DNA of 64,000 bases from Polysphondylium violaceum (GCA_000277445.1 AJWJ01000019.1:30442-94441), one strand, 5' to 3'. Positions 22,751 through 34,233 are shown, counted from the first letter of the stretch. The notes: generated from the sequence alone by a model not told the origin. Program-made: numbers and translations.

Positions 22751-24168
22751 TTAACGAGGTGGAAGTGCGGGAGGAGGTCTAGATGCACCACCAGGGGGCA
22801 TAGGTCTATCGGGCTTGGGAGGAGGGGCACCGTTTACTGGACGTGGTCCAGGTGGAGGTGGAGGACCTCCCATCGAAGTAGTGGGTGGTCTAACGGGTTT
22901 AGGTGGTGGACCACCGGGACTACCAGAAGGATGACCTGGAACAGGAGGTGGACCGGGTCTAGTGGCACCGGGTGGTGGTGGAGTGGGTCGAGCGCCACCA
23001 GGAGGTGGACGAGGTGGCATTTTTCCACCGGCAGGACCACCAGGAGGAGGTGGACCGCCCCCATTCATTGGTGGACGAGGACCACCTGGTATGGGTGGTT
23101 GTTGGGGTGGACCGCCACCAGGGGCTTGTGGAGGTGGTGGACGAGCTGGCATCTTGCCACCAGCAGGTGTATGTGGAGGTGGACGTGGGCCACCTGGTAA
23201 TGGGGCTGATGGACGTGGTCCATTGGTGTGAGGTGGCACAGGGGGTGCACCATTTGCGTGGTGTGGTGGAACGGGTGGTGGTCCATTTGCATGGGGTGGT
23301 GGTACAGGTTTATTGACGGGTGGTGTAGAGATTGGACGATTGATTTGTGAAACTGGTCTAGGTGGGGTTGTAGATGATGGTGGTATGGGTGGTGCAGAGT
23401 GATTTGGTACTCCTGGTGCCTTATTCACCACTGGTAATTTAATAGTTGTACCTGTATTTTTTCCACTTGGATAATTTTTAATAGCTCCTCTAAAATTGGG
23501 TGGTGGTGGTAATTCATTTATTGAACGAAATGACCATCTATCTGATCCATCATAAAGGTCTGTATATATTGAAAAAAGTGAAAATATTAGTTTTTGTTTG
23601 TAACTTTTCATTGATATCAATCAACCACATCATAAGATGTAAAAGTTTAATTACCATTTGAATCTTGTTGCATATTGTATATAGAGTTTCTTGATGAAGT
23701 GTGTTGAATGGGTGGAGGTGGTGGATTTCTAGAAATAATTTGAGGTGGTTGAGGTTTATGAACGGGTATTGGTGGTGGAGGTGTTGGGTGTTGTTGTTGA
23801 ATTATACTGTTTCGATTGGGTGATGGTGGGAGTGGTGCTGGATGAGATGGTAGTGAAACACTATTTCGATTATGTGGTGGTGCTGCTGGTGGTGCTGGCC
23901 TACTTGATGGGGTTGGCTGCGATGTTGGTGGAGGTGGTGGACGATGTGGTGATGTTGGGGGTGGTGGTTGTTGTGGTTGTCTTGATGGTAGTGAAGGTAC
24001 TCCTCCTGGAAATAATCCTCCTCTAGATGCTGTTGAAGCTGATGATGCTGATGATGCTGATGAACTTGAAGAACCTGCTACTAAAGGTGAACTTCTATCA
24101 TTAGTCTCTGCTTTTTTTAACTTTTTTCCTTGTTGAATCTGTGATAATAATCCTGATCTATCTCCCAT
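22751..24168 (-). CDS. wipA: WIP/verprolin homologue (WASP-interacting protein)
   Basis: Exons 24168-23655 and 23559-22751 encode 440 residues. Residues 4-25 (RSGLLSQIQQGKKLKK) are a WH2 actin-binding motif of the WIP type. A Ser- and Pro-rich stretch follows. Near residue 175 the WASP-binding core DRWSFRSINELPPPPNFRG corresponds to the human WIP segment with FHPISDLPPP. After that comes about 240 residues of Pro/Gly-rich sequence (PPPP and GGPPP units). In animal WIP the WASP-binding core is at the very end; here a long tail follows it. Pro-rich units can bind profilin and SH3 domains. WIP stabilises WASP and regulates Arp2/3-driven actin assembly; here it may act with class I/VII myosin-linked machinery. 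The tail is locally G+C-rich against an AT-rich background. Confidence 0.85.
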
Positions 24169-24526
24169 CTTTTCAAATTTCAGTTAGTATTTTTACTAAT
24201 TTATAAAAGATGATGACGACGACAAAAAATATATAGAATGGCACCAAACGGTATCAAAAAAAAATGAAAAAAAAGACTTGTTAAAAAAAAAAAATAGAAA
24301 AAAAGAAAAAAAAAGAAAAGAAAAGAAAAAAAAGAAAAAAAAATCTTGAAAAAACAGAAATAAGATGTGCATAATTATCACTCATTCTTTGAACTAATAT
24401 CCTGTCTATATCACCTATATTATTTGTATTCTTGATTAAACTGTTGTGATGAGAGGTATATTATTTGTTGACTTTCCTATAACTATAATTGCTATTGTTA
24501 CTGTTATTGTATCTCTGTAAAGACCT
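24169..24526. other. Intergenic
   Basis: A-rich tract of A and G (24248-24350) followed by ordinary AT-rich spacer. This is upstream sequence for the WIP gene. Nothing else seen. Confidence 0.45.
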
Positions 24527-25545
24527 CTACCTAAATCCTAAACTATTGGCTTCATATCTTTGACAAAGTGTGTCATATCTACCATTTCCATTTAATTCTA
24601 GAATCACACATTTTATGTTGTATGCTGCTAAACTGGTTGACTAAAATGATAATAACGTAACAATAAACGAAAATAAAAGATAATCGTATGGTGTGTATAA
24701 CTACATAAACCAAAAGGTACACGAGTGGATGATTGTTTTAAAAAAAAAAACTTTGATGGTGAAGAAGAGATACTTACACAACACAATAAATGTTGTACTT
24801 TGAAATATATGTATTACTATCTATCGAGATGAAGTATCAGTTGAATACTTGTGTTCTAATTGATTGAAACAAATGATAAAAGGTATTAGTCTATTTATTA
24901 TTTGCTTTGCTTGTGTATATGTTGGAGGAGCATAAAAAAATAAAAAAAAAAAAAAAAAAAAGTAGGTAGCGCTAAAAATTATAATTTTAGATATTATTTA
25001 ATATCCGAAAATGGGATAGAGTATATATATAACTTTTATATAAAGTAACCCTCATACAAAGAGACTAAGCGATCAAAGCACACCTTACCTTGTTGTTGTT
25101 TTATATCGACACCACAAGGGAGTATGTGTTTTTGTAGTAGTATTGATAATTTGTGGTCTTCACAACAATGTTATAACTTTATGTTGGGGTGGGCAGTTTG
25201 GGAATTTTTTTTTTATCCAAAAATTGAAAAAAAAAAAATAGAAAAAAAATTTAAAATTTTTGTATTCAGATATTCAAGGAAACAAAAAATGCATGAGAGC
25301 CAGCCAAAAGATCACACTATTAGATAAAAGGACAGATATATAAAAATCATGTGTAATTGGGAATGGGAGTATTGAGCAACAGGAGTTTTAGACCTATCAT
25401 ACCCGCGTATTATGTATGAGAGTATCCAACACCTTGCGAGTGTGTGTAACAATGGAATTGATCTCTAATTTCAAATGATAAATATACAGATACATTGGCA
25501 CAAATATCTTTGAACCACTCACTCTCACCAAGTTTTCACTCATCA
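24527..25545 (-). CDS. Probable small spliced gene, incomplete model, unidentified
   Basis: Three 3' exons join in frame: about 25160-25089, 24820-24778 and 24632-24527. They use GTAAGG and GTAAGT donors. Their product ends HKLSILLQKHILPCGVDIKQQQ, then DSNTYISKYNIYC, then LAAYNIKCVILELNG to EANSLGFR and stop. Upstream on the same strand, 25545-about 25400 is an open stretch starting MSENLVRVSGSKIFVPMYLYIYH and ending HNTR before a GTATGA donor. I could not find a fully consistent junction between it and the 25160 exon, so they may be one gene or two. No family recognised. The third-exon splice uses CAACCAG as acceptor. Transcript evidence would settle the model. Confidence 0.4.
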
Positions 25546-25838
25546 ATTCTGGAGTTGGTGTGTGAAAAAAAATAATATTCCAATTTTCTTCTTTTTTTTT
25601 TTTATTTTCTATTTTTTTTTTTTCTATTTTTTTTTTTTCTATTTTTTTTTCTTTCAATATAAAGATATTTCTACTAATCATTTTTTTCACTTTATTTATA
25701 ACATTTTATTTTTATTTATTCTGACGAGTGTGTTGTGTGTTGTGTGTGTATTGTACTTTAGTTTATTTAAAACAACACATTCTCTATATATATACAAACA
25801 AACAAACAAATAAATAAATAAATAAATAATACAACAAA

Positions 25839-26796
25839 ATGTTCCGTATTAAAGAATTACAAAAAAAGAAACAGGAACAACAAAAACAAGCAGAGGCAGC
25901 CGCTAATCCAACCAATGGTACTGCCCCTGCTGCTGAAGGTGAAACCCCAGCAACTGATGTAAAGAGACAAAACTCTAATGATCTCAAAGAAATTAGAAGA
26001 CAAAAGTCTAAAGATAGTTACTTTTCTCTCAAAACCAAACAATCTTCTGAAACTGGTTCAACCAAAAGAGCCAATCCAGCAGAGTTGAGAGCTCAAAAAG
26101 GTATATATGTTTCATCCCATTATACTACTTGTAACACTCTAACAATCTTAATAATTTGATAGATTTTATCACTACTCTTTCAATTATTATTGTTTTTGTT
26201 ATAGTGTTACCTCTACTATCATTATCATATCAAAATACTAATGCTTTATCACTCTATATAAAACACTAACCAATAGATATTGATGAAATGGAAGTTCCAA
26301 CTGGTTGTAAAGTAAACTTTAAAGATACCAATGATATTTTAAATTTCACATTAGATATTACACCAACTGATGGTATGCATTAGTATTAGTAGTATTAATA
26401 TTGGTAGAACTCTTTTCATTCTAACATGTATATTTTATTACAAATATTTTAGGTTTATATCAAGGTGCTACATTCCATTTCACTATTAATATTCCAACTA
26501 CATATCCATACGACCCACCCAAAGTCCATTGTGACACTTTGGTTTATCATCCAAACATTGATTTAGAAGGTCATGTTTGTCTCAACATTCTTAGACAAGA
26601 TTGGATGCCAGTATTGAATATTGGTACTGTTATTTTTGGTTTAATGACATTGTTTTTAGAACCAAATCCAGATGATCCATTAAACAAAGAAGCAGCACAA
26701 TTAATGATCGATAATAGAAAGAGTTTTGAAGCAAATGTAAAACAATCATTACGTGGTGGTTATATAGCTGGTCGTACCTTTCCAAAATTGTTATAA
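25839..26796 (+). CDS. ube2m: NEDD8-conjugating enzyme E2 UBC12 (UBE2M)
   Basis: Exons 25839-26100, 26277-26372 and 26453-26796 encode 233 residues. The E2 fold shows TTYPYDPPKVHC, then LVYHPNIDLEGHVCLNILRQDW with the active-site Cys at about residue 162 (bases 26578-26580). After that come FLEPNPDDPLNKEAA and the UBC12-specific end GGYIAGRTFPKLL. MFRIKELQKKKQ at the start recalls the UBC12 N-terminal tail that docks on the NEDD8 E1 and DCN1. Here the tail is about 50 residues longer than in animals, because of an Ala/Ser/Lys-rich insertion before AELRAQKDIDE. The enzyme passes NEDD8 to cullins and so activates cullin-RING ubiquitin ligases. A CA-less T-rich leader and A-rich ATG context are typical here. 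Confidence 0.92.
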
Positions 26797-27629
26797 AAAT
26801 ACTATAGTTTTATAAATTTTATTATTAAAACTTTTTCACTATTCCAATCCTCTCCATGTCTCTCCTTTTATTTTATTTTATTCTCATTAATAGGATAGTC
26901 GACACCAAAACCAATAATATAATCTAATATCTAATATCATCCCTCCCTTTTTCACTCCGTTCCTATTAGTCACCACTATTTACTTTTTCTTTGTCATTCA
27001 AGAATAGATACTCTATTTTCTAGAAAACAAAAAAATACTCATTATGAGATTTGGTACGAAAAAAGCCTTGTGACACATCATGAATCATGTGTTAAGGCTG
27101 TTCAAAATAAATTTCAAAAAAAAAAAAATTCAAAAAAAAAACCATTTCAAGACCTATATGGCAATGAATTTACTTGTTATAGAAATAAATCCGGAAAATT
27201 CTCTATTTTTTACACTTTCCAAGATCTAGACAATTGACTTTTTTTTTTAAAATGCGACAATTCAGTTAAAATGTTTTATTACACCAACCAATTTAAACTT
27301 TTTTTTTTACTCTTATAAGATAAACCAATAATTAACATATTTAATCAAAAGTAACTTTATTTATCTAGGCGTTTTAGTTTTTATTTTTTTTATTTTCAAA
27401 TATTTATTCAAAATTTTTTCACTCTCTCAGATATTAAAAGAAACAAAATCTCATTTTCTTTAAATTCTCATTCACTCATAATAATAAATAATCAAAAATT
27501 TATTATTAATGGTGTCACCAAATAACATAAATTCTCTTTTTTATTACAACAACAAATATTAATAATAATAATAATAATTTAATAACAATACCACTATAAA
27601 ATCAAATTTTACTATCAATACTACCAAAT
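26797..27629. other. Intergenic
   Basis: AT-rich 0.8 kb between two plus-strand genes. It has poly-A and poly-T runs (27116-27140, 27239-27248, 27299-27308) and an AATAAT microsatellite near 27560-27580. No coding signal. Confidence 0.5.
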
Positions 27630-27947
27630 ATGACTTCAGCAAGTGATTATTGGGAAGATCATCTTATCCCTTCTGTACTTTTTCCAACTATGGATTATGT
27701 ATACAATAAATACTTTAAATCAAATAAAAATCAAATTGAAACAGGGAATCTCAAATCATCAACATCTACACCAAAAACAAAGCAACAAGAATGTTCAAAT
27801 GATTATTATCCATTAAGCAGGAATATTAAATTAAACAATAGTTGTAAATTAGATTTGCCAATAGAAGAAAATAGTAAAAACAGTCATAATACTATACCTC
27901 AATCAACATGTCCCCTTGTCAAAGTGTTTATCAATATGCATTTCTAA
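27630..27947 (+). CDS. Hypothetical protein, 105 residues
   Basis: Open frame from ATG to stop with a good A-rich context before the ATG. It begins MTSASDYWEDHLIPSVLFPTM and continues through a Ser/Asn/Lys-rich middle to CPLVKVFINMHF. It lacks long homopolymers and has balanced codon use, which favours a real gene. There is no signal peptide or membrane segment and I recognise no domain. It could also be the 5' exon of a longer gene, but no convincing downstream exon was seen in the spacer to 28258. Confidence 0.5.
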   Translation: MTSASDYWEDHLIPSVLFPTMDYVYNKYFKSNKNQIETGNLKSSTSTPKTKQQECSNDYYPLSRNIKLNNSCKLDLPIEENSKNSHNTIPQSTCPLVKVFINMHF

Positions 27948-28258
27948 ATTAATATTTATCTTTCTTTTTTTTTCTCCAAAAAAAAAAAACAAATTCACAA
28001 ATTTATCTAACTCTAAAAAAGAAGAATTTTCTTTTAATATATATTTATTACTACTTTAAAGTAAAATAGATCCTTTAAAAATAAAAACATAAATAATTAT
28101 TTATGTATATCATGTCCAAATTTTATTTTTTTGGACAATACATCAAACCATTATTTGAAATATTTATTTTAATTTCAAAATGCCAACTTTGTGTCTTTAT
28201 TTGAATTGTTTATAAATAATAAAATATAATAATAATAATCTAAACAATAATTATATAT
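27948..28258. other. Intergenic, convergent 3' ends
   Basis: AT-rich spacer between convergent genes. It has a 24-base near-palindromic AT segment around 28075-28100 and nothing else recognisable. Confidence 0.45.
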
Positions 28259-29102
28259 TTATTTTTTAAATGTAACTTGTATAACTTTACCATTCACAGA
28301 TAGACCATTTATATTTGAAATGGCAGTGTAAGAGTCGGATAGAGTAACCATTCTCACAAATCCATAGCCTTTGCACAGATTTGTCACGGGATCACGAATA
28401 ATTTTTACACTGGCAATGGCACCACAAGGACTAAAAAGTCTGTAGAGCAAAGCGTCGTCGGCCTCTTGTGGAAGATTGAAAATGTATAGATTGGTTCGAT
28501 CGTTTGAACCACCGGCTGTGGGAGCGCCGGTAGGAGTGCCTGTGCCTGTAGGCATGGCGGAAAGGAGGGGTGAATGGATGGTGGGAAGATTGGGTATGTT
28601 TTGGTAGTAGGCGGCTGTTTGGTAGAGCGAGTGATTGATGGGTGAGGCGGTGGGTGAGGGGTAGGGTGAAAAGCGATATTGTTGCTGTTGTTGTTGTTGC
28701 TGTCTTTGCATATTGACAACGGCTGACGATGATATAGATGAGCTAGATGGGATCATTCCCACGAGCTTTTGTTGCTGTTTTATACGTTTTTGTTTTTTCT
28801 CTTCTTCATTTTCTGCATACTTTACAATCAAGGGTCTCTCTGGGTCATGAAATATATAGCCGTTGAGAGCCTTGACTGATTTTGTCGCCGATTCTACTTG
28901 TTCAAAACGAACAAGTGCTTGGCCTCTGCTAGCATTGGTTGCAATGTCTAGTAACAACTTGGACTCTAGTACTGTTCCATAGGGTGAGAATAAAGAATTT
29001 AGGTCTTCAAGGGCAAAGTTAAGAGGCAATCCTTTTATATACACATTATTGCTTGTTTTTACCTGTTGTTGACTATCTTCATCTACTATTATATCATCTC
29101 TA

Positions 29103-29155
<53 letters not shown>

Positions 29156-29731
29156 GCTATTGTTATTATTTATTGTTGATGATCCATTAGGATCAGAGTT
29201 GGCAAATCGAACCAACAGTGTTTTATTATCTATCCTTGCCCCATTCATGGAGTTGATTGCGTATTGAGCTGAAGCTATATCTTTAAATTTAACAAATCCA
29301 AATCCTCTACTTTGTCCAGAATTCAAATCCACCATTACCCTGCAACTATCAATCTCTCCAAATGAAGAAAACATTGATCTAAGACTTGTATTGTTAAAAT
29401 GTGCAGGTAAAAAGTTTATAAATAAGTTGCCACCTGTATCTTTGGTTGTAGGGGGAGTTAAAACAGCTGAAACAGTAGAAATAGTTGTTGCTTTTGCAGG
29501 AGTAGTAGTTGAGGTAGTGGTTGGTAGTGGGTTTTCTGTTGAAGGAGAGGAAGATGATGAAGATGTACCTTTATCATCATCTTTTCCACCACTAGTGTCG
29601 TTACTATTGTTATTCTCAACAACAACAGAATCGTTTAGCAAAGTTGTTGGATTTGCACCAACATCAGTGCCAATAGATGATGTAATCCCATCATCAGAGG
29701 ATGAAACACTACTATTTGTGCTATTGCTCAT
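28259..29731 (-). CDS. RNA-binding protein with three RRM domains (ELAV/CELF-like)
   Basis: 490 residues in one exon. After a Ser/Thr/Asn-rich N-terminus of about 100 residues, RRM1 (about 102-180) has the RNP2-like LFINFLP and RNP1 RGFGFVKF. A poly-Asn run separates it from RRM2 (about 226-310), which has VYIKGLP and a weaker RNP1, RGQALVRF. A Gln-rich linker with a poly-Gln run leads to RRM3 (about 412-490) with LYIFNLP and KGYGFVRM. The two-plus-one layout, with a long linker before a C-terminal RRM, is that of ELAV and CELF proteins that bind U-rich or GU-rich mRNA. The exact family is not settled. The gene ends right after RRM3, as in ELAV. Confidence 0.82.
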
Positions 29732-29934
29732 AGCCTACTATAATATGAATCCTATAATTAGACTGAGCTCTAAAAGTTGAGAGAAAAAAAAAACAATGAA
29801 AATGAAAAAATGAAAAAAAAAAAAATCCGATCTTGAGGAATAGGTTCATATTATAAAATTGGATATTCAATATTCAATCTTAGCCACATTTTATTGTTAC
29901 AAAATTTAGTTATTGATTTATATCAAACTATATA

Positions 29935-30819
29935 TCATTGATTTACAGTAGCTCCATCTTGGCCTTCATCCTCATTTTCCTCTTCGGAAAGGAATTCTCT
30001 AAAGGCGTTTCTTTTTTCTTTGGTTGGAACTGGGAACTCTTTTGAAATAAACTTCAACATCTCTTCTTTATCACTCGTGTCTTTTAGTAGTTTTTCTTTT
30101 TCTTCACGATGGGTTTTTATCAGATCTTTAACATCATTAAATAGCATCAAGTTATTATTCTCCATATGTTTTATTCTCTTTTCCAAGTCTACATTATTTT
30201 GGTTTTTCTCAGCAATTGTAGCTTTCAAATGTTCAACTATGTTTTCAGATTCTTTTAATTCAAACAACAGCTTGATTTCTTTTTGTTGAGCGAAATCAAT
30301 TTGGATTTCTTTAGCCTTAATAATGGTTTCTTTATCTATGAGAGTTTGGGTGTATTGTGCTACTTCTTCTTTGTGGGCCTGGGTATATTTTGCATCTTGA
30401 TCTTTGAGGGCTTGAGTATATTTTGCCTCTTGATCTTTGAGGGCTTGAGTATATTTTGCATCTTGATCTTTGAGAGCTTGAGTATATTTTGCATCTTGAT
30501 CTTTGAGGGCTTGAGTATATTTTGCATCTTGATCTTTGAGGGCTTGAGTATATTTTGCCTCTTTCTCTTTGAGAGCTTGGTTGAACTGGAGTTCTTTTTC
30601 TTTGAGGGCTTCAGCATGATTTGCTATAGCTTCAGTGAGTCGAGCGTCTTTTTCATGAAGGGCTCTAATATTTTGAGTTTCTTTCTCTTCAAGTTTTTGT
30701 TTTAAAGATTCAACCTGGTTGGTCAATTCAGATACCATAGTTTCTTCCTTGACAGAAGCATTATTTAAATCTTGTGATAACTTAAAAAACAATTTCCAAA
30801 GATCTCGACTACTTTCCAT
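29935..30819 (-). CDS. Hendecad-repeat coiled-coil protein
   Basis: 294 residues, one exon. Almost the whole chain is charged and alpha-helical. The centre holds tandem 11-residue units of the form AKYTQALKDQD, six of them nearly identical, flanked by more divergent units (ALKEKELQFNQ, AHKEEVAQYTQ). Periodicity of 11 residues (3 helical turns) is typical of right-handed or hendecad coiled coils, such as those in some surface, lipid-binding or LEA-like proteins. There is no signal peptide or membrane helix. The C-terminus is acidic (FLSEEENEDEGQDGA). I cannot name the gene; a structural or scaffold role is inference. Confidence 0.75.
   Translation of the reverse strand: MESSRDLWKLFFKLSQDLNNASVKEETMVSELTNQVESLKQKLEEKETQNIRALHEKDARLTEAIANHAEALKEKELQFNQALKEKEAKYTQALKDQDAKYTQALKDQDAKYTQALKDQDAKYTQALKDQEAKYTQALKDQDAKYTQAHKEEVAQYTQTLIDKETIIKAKEIQIDFAQQKEIKLLFELKESENIVEHLKATIAEKNQNNVDLEKRIKHMENNNLMLFNDVKDLIKTHREEKEKLLKDTSDKEEMLKFISKEFPVPTKEKRNAFREFLSEEENEDEGQDGATVNQ
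30376..30560. repeat. 33-bp tandem repeat inside coiled-coil gene
   Basis: About six copies of a 33-base unit containing TATATTTTGCATCTTGATC, each encoding one 11-residue hendecad on the minus strand. Copies differ at only a few positions (GCATCT/GCCTCT, GAGGGC/GAGAGC), which points to recent expansion. Confidence 0.85.
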
Positions 30820-31869
30820 GGCCTATATTATATATATTTGTGTAACTACTATTATGTTGCAATAAAAGAAAAATAATAATTTTACTCATATCGTATCAAC
30901 AAAAAAAATATTTTAAAAACTTATTTTTTTCAATATCTGATTTTGATTGCTGATTTTATTGTTTTCCTAAAAAAATGATGTGAAAATTTTAAAACAAAGC
31001 GTAGTTGAGCGCTTATTAAAGATTTAAAGATGAATAGCTTAGTTCAGTCTTTGATCGATCTATCTCTACTATTGATAAAATAGATAATTAAGAATATAGT
31101 AATATCTACTAGTGCGAGTATTGATAGTGAGAATGTTAAAATAAATAAAATAAAATAAATAAATAAATAAATGAATGAAATCCTTTTTCTTGTTTTTGGG
31201 TCATAAAGTAAATTTAGAACTGGCCCTTCAATTCAGATTCCTATCTCTTGCAACAACTTATCAAATACAAATTTTTTTGGGGGGAAAATTTACAAGTGTG
31301 AAGTTAGTAGTTTTTGTGTGATCACTAATTTTTTTTTTTTTCTTATTTTTTTGTTTTTTTTTTGAAAACAAATTTTTCTTTTTTCCCCCCAAAATTATTA
31401 TTATATTTCTATTACTGCTTAGTTTATCTATTTTTGTTGTTTTATTGTTTTTCTAGAATTATTGAATATCCATCATCCCAAGAAAAGACAGTGATTTTTA
31501 ATAATACGTTAAAACAAACATTAACACAACAACAATTAATTAGTATATATCAACTATTTTAACTCTGCATGCACACATACATAAAAACAGTAAACCACAC
31601 ACTCTTTTTGATACGATACACAATCTTTTTCCACCAACACACTCACACTCTCACACTCTCACACACATTTACAACAAATTAATTGTGATAAACATAAAAA
31701 GAAAGAGAAGAGATAAAAATATTAAAAAAAAAAAATCATTACTCTAATCAGTCAATCATCATTATATAGTAATAGGGTTTAGGGTTTTATATTAATATAG
31801 TTTTAATTTTTATTTTTTGTGTATAAAGAGCCAAGAACACACACATATACATATATATAGATAGTTAAT
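30820..31869. other. Intergenic between divergent genes
   Basis: One kb between the coiled-coil and PP2A starts. It contains AAATAAAT repeats (31141-31170), T runs near 31329-31361 and CA-rich stretches (31565-31675). A frame at 31362-31562 is T-rich and unlikely to be coding. It probably holds the PP2A promoter and leader. Confidence 0.5.
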
Positions 31870-32943
<1,074 letters not shown>

Positions 32944-33461
32944 ACAATGTAACATCAACAATAATTTTAACGTTTTAACTACTTTTATTAGTATATTACT
33001 TTTACTTTTCTCTCCCCCTCATAAAAAAAAACACACCAACTTAAATAAATACTATATAATGAAATAATAATAAGAATCATCATAACAACAATGACAATCA
33101 CACATACATTAATAATCTAAATAAATTACATTAATTTATAATATAAATTAATTTAAAAACAATAAACACACGCATGCGTGTATAGTGTATAGTCATTTGG
33201 GTTTAAAAACAAAGACAATAATCGATTATTGTCTTTTTTAAAGTTTATAGTGTATTGTTTGTTGTGTTTGTGTTTGTTGTTTATCAGAGAGCATAGATTG
33301 GATGCATATGATAATAAATATCGTGTGTGGGGTGTTGTAGTTGAGTTGAAAAAGAAGCTTTAGATAATTGGATGTTGTTTTTTGTACAAATCTAAATAAA
33401 TCAATCCTATAGAATATATATTGTGTTGTTGTTGTTGTTGTTGTTGATATGTTTATGTTGT
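32944..33461. other. Intergenic, convergent 3' ends
   Basis: 3' regions of the PP2A and bL32m genes. It contains the 26-base palindrome at 33211-33236 and a TTG microsatellite at about 33425-33447. No coding signal. Confidence 0.6.
33211..33236. repeat. 26-bp perfect palindrome between convergent genes
   Basis: AAAGACAATAATC followed directly by its reverse complement GATTATTGTCTTT, then a T run. In RNA either strand would fold into a hairpin followed by U or preceded by A-rich sequence. The location between two convergent genes suggests a role in 3' end formation, but this is inference. Confidence 0.7.
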
Positions 33462-33806
33462 TTAAAGTTTCTTTCTAATGCAAACCATGCAAACACAATG
33501 CATTAAAACTGGTGAATGGCATTTTTGACAAACAGTATAATTGTGAATGTTTTCGTATTTCTTTGAAGAGTTTCTCTTTCTGTTTCTAGTGTAGGATACT
33601 CTCTTTTTTGGGACAGCTGTTAATTCAATTTCACCTTGTTCAGCTTCGATTGGTAATTCAGGTTGGGCTTGTTCTTGGTGTTGAATTTGATTGTTTATGT
33701 ATCTGTTTGGTGCATTGAATAATCTTCCACCGACAATAACTTGTTCGACTGGTGTAACAAATCTATATTTTTGTGCAACTGATCCAAGTAATGTTAATCT
33801 ATTCAT
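33462..33806 (-). CDS. mrpl32: Mitochondrial ribosomal protein bL32m
   Basis: 114 residues, one exon. The ATG at 33806 is preferred because upstream in-frame sequence is a long poly-Phe/Lys-coding T/A tract. The N-terminus MNRLTLLGSVAQKYRF is a plausible mitochondrial targeting sequence. The core AVPKKRVSYTRNRKRNSSKK matches the bL32 signature (VPK(R/K)..S..R...R). The end CQKCHSPVLMHCVCMVC supplies the paired cysteines that bind zinc in this family. bL32 is a late assembly protein of the mitochondrial large subunit. In yeast and human its N-terminus is cut by the m-AAA protease; that step is not visible here. Confidence 0.88.
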   Translation of the reverse strand: MNRLTLLGSVAQKYRFVTPVEQVIVGGRLFNAPNRYINNQIQHQEQAQPELPIEAEQGEIELTAVPKKRVSYTRNRKRNSSKKYENIHNYTVCQKCHSPVLMHCVCMVCIRKKL

Positions 33807-34000
33807 TTTGTATTGCTGCGCTGCTGAAAATAATAATATGAGACTCTGATCTGAAGTGTAAAAAAAATGATCACCTTGGCTTTGTATAGAAAAAAAAAAA
33901 AAAAAAAAAAAACAAAAAAAAAAAAAACGAAAAAATAGCAAAAAAATTCAAAAGAGGTCCCTCCTTATTATGTGATGTCGTTTTAATTAAAGGGGTGTAT

Positions 34001-34131
34001 CAAAGTGGTAGTTATAAGCTGATGATTCTTATTGTTTGTGAATATATTATATAGCCTTAAGGCTATGTCGATGTATTGGTCAAATGTAAAAGGGTTGCGT
34101 TGATGATTAATGCATTATAACTACCACTTTG
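34001..34131. repeat. Inverted-repeat element with nested palindrome
   Basis: Perfect 17-base arms lie at 34001-34017 (CAAAGTGGTAGTTATAA) and 34115-34131. Between them is a second, perfect 16-base palindrome ATAGCCTTAAGGCTAT at 34051-34066. Two TGATGATT copies (34019-34026, 34100-34107) resemble snoRNA C boxes, but no partner D boxes are placed correctly. It is more G+C-rich than the flanks. It may be a non-coding RNA gene or a small terminal-inverted-repeat mobile element. Confidence 0.6.
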
Positions 34132-34184
34132 CGTGCAATTGTTGTGATTCATCAATGAAAGCTCAAAACTAATTTGCTATTGTC

Positions 34185-34233
34185 TTATGCAGGCATTGGT
34201 GGAATGCAATACTGACCGCTCTACCTCGCATAA
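34185..34233. other. Stem-loop forming segment next to the inverted repeat
   Basis: Outer stem TTATGC (34185-34190) pairs with GCATAA (34228-34233). An inner hairpin GCATT (34193-34197) pairs with AATGC (34203-34207). With the element just upstream this makes a structured 230-base region with no reading frame. It resembles a structured RNA more than a promoter, but it fits no class I know. Confidence 0.4.

Noticed and set aside
22931-23316. Several plus-strand Gly/Trp/Val-rich frames over WIP
   Set aside because: Complement of Pro/Gly repeats in the WIP tail.
30283-30705. Plus-strand frame with IFCILIFEGLS repeats resembling a membrane protein
   Set aside because: Antisense of the hendecad coiled-coil; its regularity comes from the 33-bp repeat.
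34001-34131. Possible tRNA gene (GTGGTAGTTATAA looks like part of an A box)
   Set aside because: No matching B box, no acceptor stem or anticodon arm of correct length could be drawn on either strand.
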